NCBI GenBank assembly: GCA_903824965.1
Contig: CAIJYR010000052.1
Location: 1 to 55,103 of the forward strand
Source: an uncultured Thiotrichales bacterium
GTDB lineage: Bacteria > Pseudomonadota > Gammaproteobacteria > CAIRSR01
Length of the DNA stretch: 55,103 nucleotides
Direction of reading: 5' to 3'
A program made the translations under genes and the position numbers. Shown here piece after piece: positions 1-8,074 of the stretch. Under the pieces are notes generated by a model, which was not told where the DNA came from, ran no database searches, and saw nothing but the letters and a program-made list of their open reading frames with translations. Positions within the stretch are counted from its first letter, which is position 1. Each line of letters opens with the position of its first letter.

Positions 1-204
1 AGTTACCTTGCACAAATAGCGACGCAAAACGCCCTTGTCGGAGCGTTTACAGCTCACGTAGCCGAACTGCCTGAGCGTATCGGCCATCCCCTCGTAGGCG
101 ACATGGCGATCCGTCAGCGTGAACGAAACGGGATCGCTGCCCGACACGAAGGCTTGTACCTGTGTCAGCGTCTGTAGTCTTTGGGTATGTAGGGTCACGA
201 TCAT
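1..204 (-). CDS. N-terminal fragment of a DDE-type integrase/transposase, cut by the window edge
   Basis: This frame is open from an ATG at 204 down to base 1, 68 codons without a stop, and runs off the left edge, so the ORF track missed it. It reads LTQVQAFVSGSDPV near the start and then DKGVLRRYLCKVT. That pattern matches, from memory, the helix-turn-helix N-terminus of IS481-like integrase-core transposases, which usually begin with an LT..VRAF..G motif and a K.DKG.(V/L)RR(F/Y)L.KV(T/S) segment. The catalytic DDE core would lie outside the window. Two degenerate direct repeats sit just upstream (221-288). The ORF-track entry 47..277 on the same strand is in another frame and looks like a shadow. 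Family assignment is moderately sure; whether the element is intact cannot be seen. Confidence 0.6.
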   Translation of the reverse strand, partial: MIVTLHTQRLQTLTQVQAFVSGSDPVSFTLTDRHVAYEGMADTLRQFGYVSCKRSDKGVLRRYLCKVT

Positions 205-220
205 GTATCCATGATCCCAA

Positions 221-288
221 CTCTCGCACCTCCAGGCTCACCTCACGCTGGAAACACACCCTCTCGTTCAGGCTCATCTCACATTGGA
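221..288. repeat. Degenerate direct repeat upstream of the transposase fragment
   Basis: Two copies start with CTCTCG and share CAGGCTCA(C/T)CTCAC followed by (G/A)(C/T)TGGA. The first copy lies at about 221-252 and the second at about 261-288. They lie between the transposase start and the tRNA gene, where an insertion-sequence end with transposase-binding repeats could be. The match is imperfect and no terminal inverted repeat was found, so this role is inference. Confidence 0.35.
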
Positions 289-341
289 CAAGGCTCTGTG
301 TGGCTTTCTCTCACACGATACGCTATGCTGATCATGTTTAT

Positions 342-427
342 GCCCGGGTGGCGGAATCGGTAGACGCAGCGGACTTAAAATCCGCCGGCCTCAAGCCGTA
401 CCGGTTCAAATCCGGTCTCGGGCACCA
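342..427 (+). tRNA. tRNA-Leu (anticodon UAA)
   Basis: The sequence folds as a class II tRNA. The acceptor strands GCCCGGG and CTCGGGC pair (one G-U), followed by an encoded ACCA end. The anticodon stem GCGGA/TCCGC encloses the loop CTTAAAA, giving anticodon UAA. The TTCAAATC T-loop and a variable arm typical of leucine tRNAs are present. It is followed about 140 bases later by an integrase remnant, and tRNA-Leu genes are common integration sites for genomic islands. A TATGCT at 324-329 could be its -10 box. Confidence 0.95.
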
Positions 428-570
428 ATCGATGATACAGATTGATACTCTCCGTGTAAAAATCGTTTCAAATCCTACGCAGTACAGAATACCCTGAAAC
501 AAAATTGATGCCACAAGTATCAAAAGTGTAGCCTGTATTACGCAGAAATTACACACGAGATTACGCACAA
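428..570. other. Intergenic spacer between tRNA-Leu and the integrase remnant
   Basis: This stretch is AT-rich with no convincing ORF. I looked for a second copy of the tRNA 3' end that would mark attL/attR and saw none in the window. The only weak echo is TTTCAAATCCT at about 469, which resembles the T-arm but is too short to call an attachment site. Confidence 0.5.
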
Positions 571-690
571 GTGGCGTCTATCATCCGGCATTCCAAAGGC
601 TACCGCGTACACGCCTACGTCCACGGCGTGCGGGACTCCGGCACGTTCCGCACCAAGCGCGAAGCGAGGCGTGTGGTACTCGGCACCAAC
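571..690 (+). pseudogene. Remnant of a tyrosine integrase N-terminus
   Basis: From GTG 571 the frame reads VASIIRHSKGYRVHAYVHG and then GTFRTKREARR. The GTFRTKREA motif is typical of the N-terminal SAM-like DNA-binding domain of phage-type tyrosine integrases. No core-binding or catalytic domain (the R...H.x.R...Y set) follows. After about 40 codons the frame passes into sequence that resembles a YafQ toxin, and it stops at 735. It is therefore a truncated relic, placed just behind tRNA-Leu as expected for an old island. An alternative is a tiny expressed DNA-binding protein, which I consider less likely. Confidence 0.6.
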
Positions 691-863
691 GATGCACCAT
701 TGGGCAATGAGCGGCGCGACCATCCACTGAAGTGAAGGACGATTGGGCCAATCACTGCGAGTGCCACATTGGCGGCGATTTGCTGCTGATCTATTGGGTG
801 GAGGACAGTACCATTCTGAAGTTGATTCGACGACTTGTCCCTGATGGGGGAGACAATCAGTAA
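685..863 (+). pseudogene. Decayed YafQ/RelE-type toxin remnant with frameshift
   Basis: Two frames together resemble the C-terminal half of YafQ-family mRNA interferases. The first ends ..APLGNERRDHPLK (stop at 735). The second, from about 732, reads DDWANHCECHIGGDLLLIYW to a TAA at 863. YafQ proteins carry DHxL, (E/D)xHV.PD.LLIY and a final THxxLF. The first two motifs are visible across the frameshift and the last is lost. The gene is therefore broken by a frameshift at about 730 and a degraded C-terminus. No antitoxin gene is seen beside it. Its end touches the last codon of the mshQ-like gene on the other strand. Confidence 0.55.
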
Positions 864-3800
864 TTCTCACGAAGGTAAACAGGTCCAGGCCCCGATCGGT
901 TGTTGTTATAAATACCGAAGGTGGCACGACAAACCGGATCACTGCTCCATGGATAGATACTATACCAATTTCCACGTAAATAACTCAGGTTCGCACCCAC
1001 CAGATTGGTCAGTTGATCGGGTGCGGGGCTATTCGTTGTACTCGTTGTACCCAAATCGACCACCAGATCGACGCTTCCCTCATAATAGATTCCGCCACTT
1101 GGCGTAGGTGGTGTTAAGGTGATAGTGCCACCCCCACCACTGCTACTCGTATTGATGGCAGTTAAATGGCTGCTGTTCATATTCGTTGTGGTGAGACCAA
1201 ACTGATCATTGGTCAACCCGATATTTGCCGTTGTGAAGGTACTGCATTTGTCGTCTGTATTAGACACAAACGTAGTGCCATTCCAGTATTGGAATTGATA
1301 GGGGATGGACAAATTGGCGATGTCTGTACCATAGGTATTGCCCAACCATAGGATCCCGAATCGCATGGCGGTCGTTCCAATGAGTGTACTGGTTGCACTA
1401 ATCGTTTCACCGTCTGTATAGGAAGGTACTGCATAGATCGAGAACGAAGGAAACGAACCTTGTGGTGCGCTAGGTCGATTATAATTGCCGGATGCGGTAA
1501 TGTTCGCAACCCCCTTAGACCAGGTTCCCGTAGGAAGCGCAGTACCTGTAGTGAGCGTTGAAGTCCCGCCGTTCGTGACACTAAAACCGTAATTGCTCCA
1601 TGAGGTGGTACCAAACCCTGCGGCAAATTTGCTTGGATCATAATTGATCGTGGTTTGTCCAATGCCATTTACCGCTGACATCGTAAAACCCATCGTGAAA
1701 TCCTGGCCCATGTAGGTATAAGGTACTGTGCCCGCGCTACAACCGGAGATAAGCTGTGGGGACGTTATTGTAAAATGATCCGGAATAAAACGTCCCAATC
1801 CCAGGATCGGTGAACCAAACATGCAGCCGTACATGCCATTGGTGTGTGTATTGCTGAAATCTGGTGTACACTCAGGGTTGGGTTTTGTTGCATCCACAGC
1901 GGTGAATCCGTCATCATAGACCGCGTTTGCAGCCATGCTTAGGTTGCCAGCATCGAAGTAATTTAAAGAAGCAGTCGCAACCCCTGAAGAGTTGGCTGTT
2001 GTGAAACCGGCAGAACTGATTGCACCCAGAGTCTGGGTGTTTGGCGTTCCTACAGAGATCATTGAGCTACCTGAGGTTAGATTGAATTTGGGTGTTCCGT
2101 CATACCCGGCGATCGCAGTGGCGGTAATGGTCGGCAATTCCGTACCTGCCTTGAATACGGGCGTACCTGTTGTGCTGGTGGCATTGGTCGCTGTCGTTGT
2201 CAACGTGAATTGTGATGGGCGAATGGCAAAATTATCCGAAGAACAGGCATACTGATTACTTCCATAGGTGAGTCGTATCCTTGCGTTGCGTACTGCATTT
2301 GCATCACTGAAGGAAACAGTTCTACGCTGTCCGGCTGAAAATGACGATGAGGTCGTTGTTGATACCAGGGATGCATAACTAGAACAGGTTCCCGTACTCG
2401 CGTCTACAATCTCATATTTTGTCACTGTTTGCGATGTGTTGAACAATGACAATACATCCAGAGTAAAAGAAACACCCGCTAATTTTGTATAAATGGGCGT
2501 GTACGCATTGGCACCCACCTCGATGATGTCAAAAGCACAAATGCTGTACGTGATCGCAGCCGTACAAGAAACTTGTGTGCCAGCATTATTATAACAAAGC
2601 GTTGGATTTACGGCGAGGGGACTGACGGCCGTCGCCCCGATACTCACCGTTTCTGCTGTCGTATCTGAGAGTGTGAGCGTGGCTTGTCCATTGGTGATGG
2701 TGAGTGGACTGGAAGATGACCAAGTCGCATGACCCGTGGTGGATAGGGTGACGTTCACAGGAGCCAAATATAAACTAGAACAATCCGTATTCGCGCAGGC
2801 TTTGATGACGATAGAGGCTGGGTTCGCTGTACAGGCGCTACCAGGCTGAACAATGGCAATGTGATCCAACGTGATGGTTCGGGCACCTAGAATGCTGCAC
2901 ACCGTTAGGTTGCCTACTTGGTGATAATTTGTGGAGCCTCCAGAGGCAGCCGTGAATGAGAGAAGCCAGTTGGTTGGAACAGGATCTTGACTGTTCAAAG
3001 GATCGAGTGCATCAATCGCACTACCGCAACCAGAAATATTGCTTGCTGGACAACCGAGGAGGGTTGTATAACTAGAACCGCCAGTGGTGGTATCACGTTC
3101 TACAGAAACATAGGCGTTGATACCATTCAAATGGTTGACTGTAATACGGTAATGGTACGGCGGATTGGCATTCTGGTTTGCTGTGCCATCGATAATGGGT
3201 GTGAGTGAATTCGTGCCTGCTAGAAAGCGATACCCAGACATACCCGATCCAGATCCACGCATCGATACTGACTCAGGGACGCGCGTGCTCCCATTGTAGC
3301 CATATTGCGTTTGACCGTAGTAACGCCCTTCGGTGGCTGTAGAGTAGTTCCCGTATTCGTCCAATGCCACGCCCAACCAACCACCCGCAAAACCAGGACA
3401 ACCGCCTGTGTTTGTACAATCCGATCCAGGATTGCTTTTTTGTGCAAAGCCCATCGAGCCACCAAAAGCACCTGCTACTGGCGGTACCGAAGCATCGGAA
3501 AGAATAATCCCAATGCCATCCGCACCCGTACCACCATACGCAAAGGCATCGAAATCAATTGATACCTGATTGCCTGCACCAGGAAAGGTCGTGAGAAGGG
3601 TTGCCCAGGTAGCCTCGGCGCCATTGGTGTCTGTGAGTTGTAACCGTTGTGTCGTATTGACCGTTACAATCTGTGGTGTCCAGGCCCCATATTGTTTTCC
3701 AACAGACCAGTTGGCACCTGGCACACCATTGGCACGAGCAAAAGTATCGTGAAAACAGTTATTGATCGATTGACCGATGACAAAATCTCCGAAACCTGCC

Positions 3801-4861
3801 ATGCCCGCGATGTTGGCAATACTGGTCGAGGTACTGGAGGTTGCAGAAGGGGTGATCAGAAACGTCCAGTTGCTGTTGATATATTGATCTGCTAAGAAGC
3901 TCGATGGGTTCGATCCTGTGTCCACATCACTGGATGCAAAAACAAACGTTGCGTTGTAGTTGTTCACATTGCTTGTGGTAAGCGTATCGCCCGTTGCAAA
4001 CAGTGTCCAGTACCGATTCACGTTATGGTTTGTATCGATCTGCGAACTGGCGATTTGTGGATGTGCACTGCCTGTGGTACTTCCTGTGAGTGTCCCACCA
4101 CTGGTAGACGTGATTGTAAGCGTGATCGGTGCATAGGTTGTTCCAGTTCCGACAGGATAGGTACAGGTCGCCGTACCCGCAGCGAAAGTCAATTGCAAGT
4201 TCCCCACAACAAACCCAGTTGTGCGACTGAGGGCGCTTGTACAAGTCCCTGTGATTGCCAGGAGATAAGTGCTTGTGGTAATCGTATTCGCTCCCAGCGT
4301 CAACACACCACTCACGGTCATGTTACCACCCAGGGTGACACCATTCGTATTGCTGATGGTCACATTCGTAAAAGAAGCGGCGCTGCTTGTGCTTTGTGCT
4401 ACCGTACCATTGAATGTCCAGGTGCCAGAACCTTCTGTGAAAGTCCCACTGTTTGAGAAAGTACCACTGAGAGAAACGCTTCCACCATTGCCTGTATAGG
4501 TTCCCCCGTTGGTAAAAGATCCGTAGGAATCCGCGCCCGTAGAACTGGCCGTAAAGGTACCGCTGTTCGTGAGGCTCCCGGTTGTGAGACTGTATTTCGT
4601 ACCGCCGTTGGTTTCGTTCAGTGTACTGCCTGTGTTCACGGTCAGGGACGCTACCGTGGGACTCGTATCCAAGGTGATGTTATTGGCGATGATCACCGTG
4701 TCGCCGGAGGAGGGTACTGCGCCACAGTTCCATCGATTTGCCGTATTCCAGGTGCCGTTGCTTTTGCTGGTGCAAGTCAGCGCCCACACCTCGCTGCACG
4801 CCATCGCAGCCAGCAGCCCTGTGATAAAGTACAAGATGGGTATGATCCAATGACGTTTCAT
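857..4861 (-). CDS. MshQ-like secreted DUF6701 protein
   Basis: The product has 1334 residues and starts at the Met of MKRHWIIPILYFITG, because this gives a normal signal peptide ending near SEVWA. The ORF-track start at 4969 would add 36 non-signal residues and run through the divergent gene. After low-complexity Thr/Ser/Gly beta-rich repeats (about 30-370) comes a lectin/LamG-like segment from CFHDTFARANG (about 380-660). The last third has Ig-like stretches and the DUF6701 hallmark GLGRFIPDHF. DUF6701 proteins are known as MshQ, encoded at the end of MSHA pilus operons, and are probably exported pilus-associated or adhesive proteins. Here the gene lies 9 kb from the other msh-type genes and diverges from an RNase T2 gene, with only 19 bases between the two start codons. 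Confidence 0.85.
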   Translation of the reverse strand: MKRHWIIPILYFITGLLAAMACSEVWALTCTSKSNGTWNTANRWNCGAVPSSGDTVIIANNITLDTSPTVASLTVNTGSTLNETNGGTKYSLTTGSLTNSGTFTASSTGADSYGSFTNGGTYTGNGGSVSLSGTFSNSGTFTEGSGTWTFNGTVAQSTSSAASFTNVTISNTNGVTLGGNMTVSGVLTLGANTITTSTYLLAITGTCTSALSRTTGFVVGNLQLTFAAGTATCTYPVGTGTTYAPITLTITSTSGGTLTGSTTGSAHPQIASSQIDTNHNVNRYWTLFATGDTLTTSNVNNYNATFVFASSDVDTGSNPSSFLADQYINSNWTFLITPSATSSTSTSIANIAGMAGFGDFVIGQSINNCFHDTFARANGVPGANWSVGKQYGAWTPQIVTVNTTQRLQLTDTNGAEATWATLLTTFPGAGNQVSIDFDAFAYGGTGADGIGIILSDASVPPVAGAFGGSMGFAQKSNPGSDCTNTGGCPGFAGGWLGVALDEYGNYSTATEGRYYGQTQYGYNGSTRVPESVSMRGSGSGMSGYRFLAGTNSLTPIIDGTANQNANPPYHYRITVNHLNGINAYVSVERDTTTGGSSYTTLLGCPASNISGCGSAIDALDPLNSQDPVPTNWLLSFTAASGGSTNYHQVGNLTVCSILGARTITLDHIAIVQPGSACTANPASIVIKACANTDCSSLYLAPVNVTLSTTGHATWSSSSPLTITNGQATLTLSDTTAETVSIGATAVSPLAVNPTLCYNNAGTQVSCTAAITYSICAFDIIEVGANAYTPIYTKLAGVSFTLDVLSLFNTSQTVTKYEIVDASTGTCSSYASLVSTTTSSSFSAGQRRTVSFSDANAVRNARIRLTYGSNQYACSSDNFAIRPSQFTLTTTATNATSTTGTPVFKAGTELPTITATAIAGYDGTPKFNLTSGSSMISVGTPNTQTLGAISSAGFTTANSSGVATASLNYFDAGNLSMAANAVYDDGFTAVDATKPNPECTPDFSNTHTNGMYGCMFGSPILGLGRFIPDHFTITSPQLISGCSAGTVPYTYMGQDFTMGFTMSAVNGIGQTTINYDPSKFAAGFGTTSWSNYGFSVTNGGTSTLTTGTALPTGTWSKGVANITASGNYNRPSAPQGSFPSFSIYAVPSYTDGETISATSTLIGTTAMRFGILWLGNTYGTDIANLSIPYQFQYWNGTTFVSNTDDKCSTFTTANIGLTNDQFGLTTTNMNSSHLTAINTSSSGGGGTITLTPPTPSGGIYYEGSVDLVVDLGTTSTTNSPAPDQLTNLVGANLSYLRGNWYSIYPWSSDPVCRATFGIYNNNRSGPGPVYLRENY

Positions 4862-4880
4862 AACAGGAGACCTGCGGGTG

Positions 4881-5948
4881 ATGAGGCAACGATGGTTCCT
4901 TTCCGTGTTGGTTGCTATTCTAGCAACTCCCGTGCTGGCGGTGCCGATCGAGGGCACTTTTACGGCCACTCGATCTTGTCCGGCCTACGTTTCCAAGAAC
5001 AAACAGACCAACCCAGACAGTGTCCAAAGCGTGTCCGGAACGATCTATCCCTTGCTGGAGGCGAACCAGGCGGTGAACCCTACCTGGTATCGGGTACGCA
5101 TCCAGGGCGTACAACCTCCAGAGCGATGGATCGATGTGCAGTGTGGCACGGTGAGCACGGGGAACCGCTCTACAAGGGCACCCGGTAGCACCCCAATCGT
5201 GGGGAATCGCTCCACAAGCACACCCAGTAGCACTACGATCACTGCCGGTAGTACCCCAAGCGCCGGAAACGGTGATTGTCATAAGGCTGGATTGGCGGAT
5301 GGGTATGTGCTGGCGGTAAGCTGGCAACCTGCCTTCTGCGAAGTACGCCACGGCACACCAGAATGCAATGCCATGACCCCCCAAGCGTGGGCGGCACACA
5401 ACTTTACCCTACACGGTCTTTGGCCAAACCGTGCCCAGTGCGGAACCGAGTACGATTTCTGCGGACAAGCCTCTGGGCCGAGGGCTTTCTGTACCTATCC
5501 GTCCCTGCCAATCTCGCCCCCCGTAGAACAGGCACTCGAACAGGTGATGCCGAGTGCTGCCGCTGGTTCTTGTCTCCAACGCTACGAATGGTACAAGCAC
5601 GGGACTTGTCAGACAACCTGGAACGTAGACACGTATTTTACCCTTGCTACCACGCTCACACGCCAATTCAATGAAGCTGGCATCTGTGCCTTTGTGACGC
5701 GATCAACGGGTGCGACCGTGGCAACACAGGATTTCCTGAAGGAGATCGACCGCGTCTTGGGGGCTGGTGCCCACGAACGCATGAAATTGACTTGCCATGA
5801 CGGAAACCTAACGGATATTTTCATCGCCTTACCTGCCACTTTGCCCACAACGGCACCATCCCTCCGAACGTTGATCCAACAAGCCAAGTCGGATTTCCGA
5901 TCCAACTGTGGTACAACCTTCAGGGTCGATTCGGTGGATCAGAAATAA
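4881..5948 (+). CDS. Secreted ribonuclease T2 family protein
   Basis: The product has 355 residues and cleaves RNA non-specifically, probably in the periplasm or outside the cell. Residues 1-20 form a signal peptide. An SH3-like segment ending PERWIDVQCG follows, then a Ser/Thr/Pro linker with repeats of STP(S/I) type. The catalytic domain carries both RNase T2 signatures: CAS1 FTLHGLWPN (about 175) and CAS2 YEWYKHGTC (about 238), each with its catalytic His. ATG 4881 is preferred, though a GTG lies one codon earlier; AGGAG at 4864-4868 is the likely ribosome site. It is divergent from the mshQ-like gene, so the two may share a control region that lies inside their coding sequences. Assignment is firm; the biological role (nutrient phosphate, defence) is not shown. 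Confidence 0.9.
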   Translation: MRQRWFLSVLVAILATPVLAVPIEGTFTATRSCPAYVSKNKQTNPDSVQSVSGTIYPLLEANQAVNPTWYRVRIQGVQPPERWIDVQCGTVSTGNRSTRAPGSTPIVGNRSTSTPSSTTITAGSTPSAGNGDCHKAGLADGYVLAVSWQPAFCEVRHGTPECNAMTPQAWAAHNFTLHGLWPNRAQCGTEYDFCGQASGPRAFCTYPSLPISPPVEQALEQVMPSAAAGSCLQRYEWYKHGTCQTTWNVDTYFTLATTLTRQFNEAGICAFVTRSTGATVATQDFLKEIDRVLGAGAHERMKLTCHDGNLTDIFIALPATLPTTAPSLRTLIQQAKSDFRSNCGTTFRVDSVDQK

Positions 5949-5972
5949 GGTATCCTTTGACTTTGGATTAAA

Positions 5973-5997
5973 CCCCTTCCCCTCCAGGGGGAAGGGG
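5973..5997. terminator. Strong GC hairpin after the RNase T2 gene
   Basis: CCCCTTCCCC pairs perfectly with GGGGAAGGGG around the loop TCCAG, starting 24 bases after the stop codon. No T-run follows, so it may be a repeat-type palindrome rather than a classical terminator. A related string (AGCCCCCTTTC at 6068) lies in the opposite sense at the far side of an AT-rich spacer. Confidence 0.5.
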
Positions 5998-6108
5998 CTG
6001 GGGGATGGAGTGGTTTGATCTTGATCTTTATCTTAATTTCTTGATCTTGAAAAAACAAGTCAAGACCAGCCCCCTTTCTTTTTTAGTACAAAGTCAAGGT
6101 CTTGTATC

Positions 6109-6127
6109 TTCAGGCTATCTGCCTGAA
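6109..6127. promoter_or_regulatory. Inverted repeat, possible operator or leader hairpin of the PARIS-like operon
   Basis: TTCAGGC and GCCTGAA form a perfect 7-base inverted repeat around TATCT, 36 bases before the ATPase start codon. A TAAAAT lies at 6139-6144 and the ribosome site GGAGAG at 6153-6158. The position suits a repressor site or a small leader hairpin; neither role is proven. Confidence 0.35.
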
Positions 6128-6163
6128 TAGTTAGAAAAGATAAAATCACATTCGGAGAGTTGT

Positions 6164-7309
6164 ATGAAAATCAAATCGTTTATCATCGTTGGCTTGTTTG
6201 GACGTAAGGATACCATACACATGGATTTTAATGATGACATAAACATCATTACGGGGCGTAATGGATCCGGTAAAACAACCGTATTAAAACTGCTCTGGTT
6301 TATTCTCAGTGGAAATATTTCTCTTGCGCTTAAAGAGATTATCTTTAAGAAAGTCACTCTCGTAACCACGGAGTATGAATTCATCATTGGCCGTACTGCA
6401 CTTCGCACATGCAGAATCGAGTGGACACCCACAGGCGGTGATTTGCACACATTCACATCTTCAATAAATGAGCATGGTGATATTATAGGTAAAGATAAGC
6501 AACGGGAGTTCTCGTCTGTCTTTGAGTCTGGGTTGTCTGTCTTTGAGTCTGGGTTGTCTGTCTTTTTTCCTACATTTCGCAGGATAGAGGGTGGTTTCTC
6601 AATACCATCGGTTCCATATAGTGATACAAGAATATCGTTTAGATCGTTTGGCGCAAGTGGGATTTCAAATGCATTGATAGAAATTTCAGAAAGACTAACA
6701 AATAAGAATCATGTATTCGTGACCTCCTTGAGTACTGCGGATATAGTTTCGCTACTCATGAGTCAGCACACAGATTTATCAGAGAAACGTAATAGACTCC
6801 AAGAACAAGTTTCTAAAAGCATCATCGAGAAAATAAAGGCGTTCAGCTCAAATGAATTGGATGCGCAAAAAGAACCTGCCATGGTTCTGATAGACGAGAT
6901 ACGCATTCAAATTGAGAATCTAGAGAAATCTAGCGAAGGCGTCATGAAACCACTTGAAGTGATGCGCACATTGGTGATGAGATTCCTGAGATACCCAGGC
7001 ATCCAACTTGGTAAGGATATCACCTTCGGTGATGCTGTTGGAGCCATCCATTCAGATGCTCTTTCTGCTGGCGAGAAACAAATGTTAAGCTTCATTGCAT
7101 ACAATGCCTGCTACAAAGACGCCATCATCATTATCGACGAGCCAGAGTTGAGTCTGCATGTCGATTGGCAGCGACTATTATTCCCAACGCTACTCTCTCA
7201 ACATGCTTCTAACCAGTTTGTGGTTGCAACACACTCGCCTTTTATTTATAGCAAGTATCCAGATAAGGAGTTGCAGATTGATTCAGAGCGTGGTGATGAA
7301 GGGGAATAA
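6164..7309 (+). CDS. AAA ATPase, AriA-like component of a PARIS-type defence system
   Basis: The product has 381 residues and is an SMC/ABC-like ATPase. The Walker A GRNGSGKT (about 31-38) sits in the N-terminus. The signature SAGEKQ (about 301), Walker B IIIDEPELSLH (about 318) and the switch VATHSPF (about 356) sit in the C-terminus, with a variable, partly helical insert between. Six bases downstream begins a DUF4435 gene. An AAA ATPase followed by DUF4435/TOPRIM is the layout of PARIS (AriA-AriB), in which the ATPase senses phage anti-restriction proteins and releases the TOPRIM nuclease. The gene is clearly more AT-rich than its neighbours, a sign of transfer. A 21-base in-frame tandem duplication gives VFESGLSVFESGLS near residue 120. 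Other ATPase-TOPRIM defence pairs remain possible. Confidence 0.75.
   Translation: MKIKSFIIVGLFGRKDTIHMDFNDDINIITGRNGSGKTTVLKLLWFILSGNISLALKEIIFKKVTLVTTEYEFIIGRTALRTCRIEWTPTGGDLHTFTSSINEHGDIIGKDKQREFSSVFESGLSVFESGLSVFFPTFRRIEGGFSIPSVPYSDTRISFRSFGASGISNALIEISERLTNKNHVFVTSLSTADIVSLLMSQHTDLSEKRNRLQEQVSKSIIEKIKAFSSNELDAQKEPAMVLIDEIRIQIENLEKSSEGVMKPLEVMRTLVMRFLRYPGIQLGKDITFGDAVGAIHSDALSAGEKQMLSFIAYNACYKDAIIIIDEPELSLHVDWQRLLFPTLLSQHASNQFVVATHSPFIYSKYPDKELQIDSERGDEGE
6518..6559 (+). repeat. 21-base tandem duplication inside the ATPase gene
   Basis: Two identical copies of GTCTTTGAGTCTGGGTTGTC(T) stand head to tail and keep the frame, duplicating the heptapeptide VFESGLS. A third partial copy (GTCTTT) follows. 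Confidence 0.85.
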
Positions 7310-7315
7310 ATAACC

Positions 7316-8074
7316 ATGACAAGCGCATCCAGAAACCCTGCCACAGTCGATGAGATAGTAGCCACACTAAAGAAAACGTCGATACCAACGATCATCGTCG
7401 AAGGAAAAGAAGATATGATCGTTTATCGTCGGATAGAAGATCGACTTTCTCATCTGGAAGTGGATTTCTTAGCCGTTGGTGGCAGGGACAAGGTGCTAGA
7501 TATATTTGCACGCAGGTCTGAGATCCCAAAGTCAGTCAAAGTTGCATTTGTGGCAGACCAAGACGTTTGGGTGATGAAAGAGGAGATTCCTGATCTATTC
7601 CGAGATCCTCTGCTGATTTTTACATCCGGTTATTCAATTGAAAATGATATGTACGTAGATGGTGCGCTGTGGGAGTTGCTTTACGGGAATGAGTGTGACG
7701 AATACTCTCAGGAACGTGAAGCATTCATCGAATGGTACGCACTGGCGTTGAGTCGCCATATCGTAGACATGAACCATACTATTTCTCTACATCCTGATCA
7801 TGTACTGAAGCAAGCTCAACGTCCTGCATTGCTTGCTTTGCTACCTAATGAAACTTACCCGACGGCTTTACAAGAAAGAATCAGCAATGACTATCAGCGA
7901 CTGCTCAGAGGCAAGTCGCTCCTTAAGTTGCTTGTCAGACAGCTCAGTCACAAGGATCGAGATCCGCGTCATTCAACGAGGTCTTTGTTAGATCATGCTG
8001 CTGTTCGATTCGGCCCGAATCTGAGGGCAATCATGGAACGGATAGAAATGCTATTTCCGAGCGTACCCCTATGA
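7316..8074 (+). CDS. DUF4435/TOPRIM protein, AriB-like effector of a PARIS-type system
   Basis: The product has 252 residues. The N-terminal half shows a TOPRIM-like pattern: a beta-strand ending IIVEGKED with the conserved Glu (about 28), GGRDK (about 55), and FVADQDVW with a D.D pair (about 82). YSIENDMY follows, typical of DUF4435. In PARIS systems the DUF4435 protein AriB is held by the AriA ATPase and becomes a nuclease that cuts tRNA when phage anti-restriction proteins appear; that is family knowledge, not shown here. It lies six bases after the ATPase gene, clearly in one operon. Its TGA overlaps the ATG of the following NuoL-like gene (ATGA), suggesting translational coupling with a gene of quite different type. 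Confidence 0.75.
   Translation: MTSASRNPATVDEIVATLKKTSIPTIIVEGKEDMIVYRRIEDRLSHLEVDFLAVGGRDKVLDIFARRSEIPKSVKVAFVADQDVWVMKEEIPDLFRDPLLIFTSGYSIENDMYVDGALWELLYGNECDEYSQEREAFIEWYALALSRHIVDMNHTISLHPDHVLKQAQRPALLALLPNETYPTALQERISNDYQRLLRGKSLLKLLVRQLSHKDRDPRHSTRSLLDHAAVRFGPNLRAIMERIEMLFPSVPL

Noticed and set aside
47-277. ORF-track 76-residue frame at the left edge
   Set aside because: It lies in a different frame from the transposase-like sequence, crosses the direct repeats and shows no family pattern.
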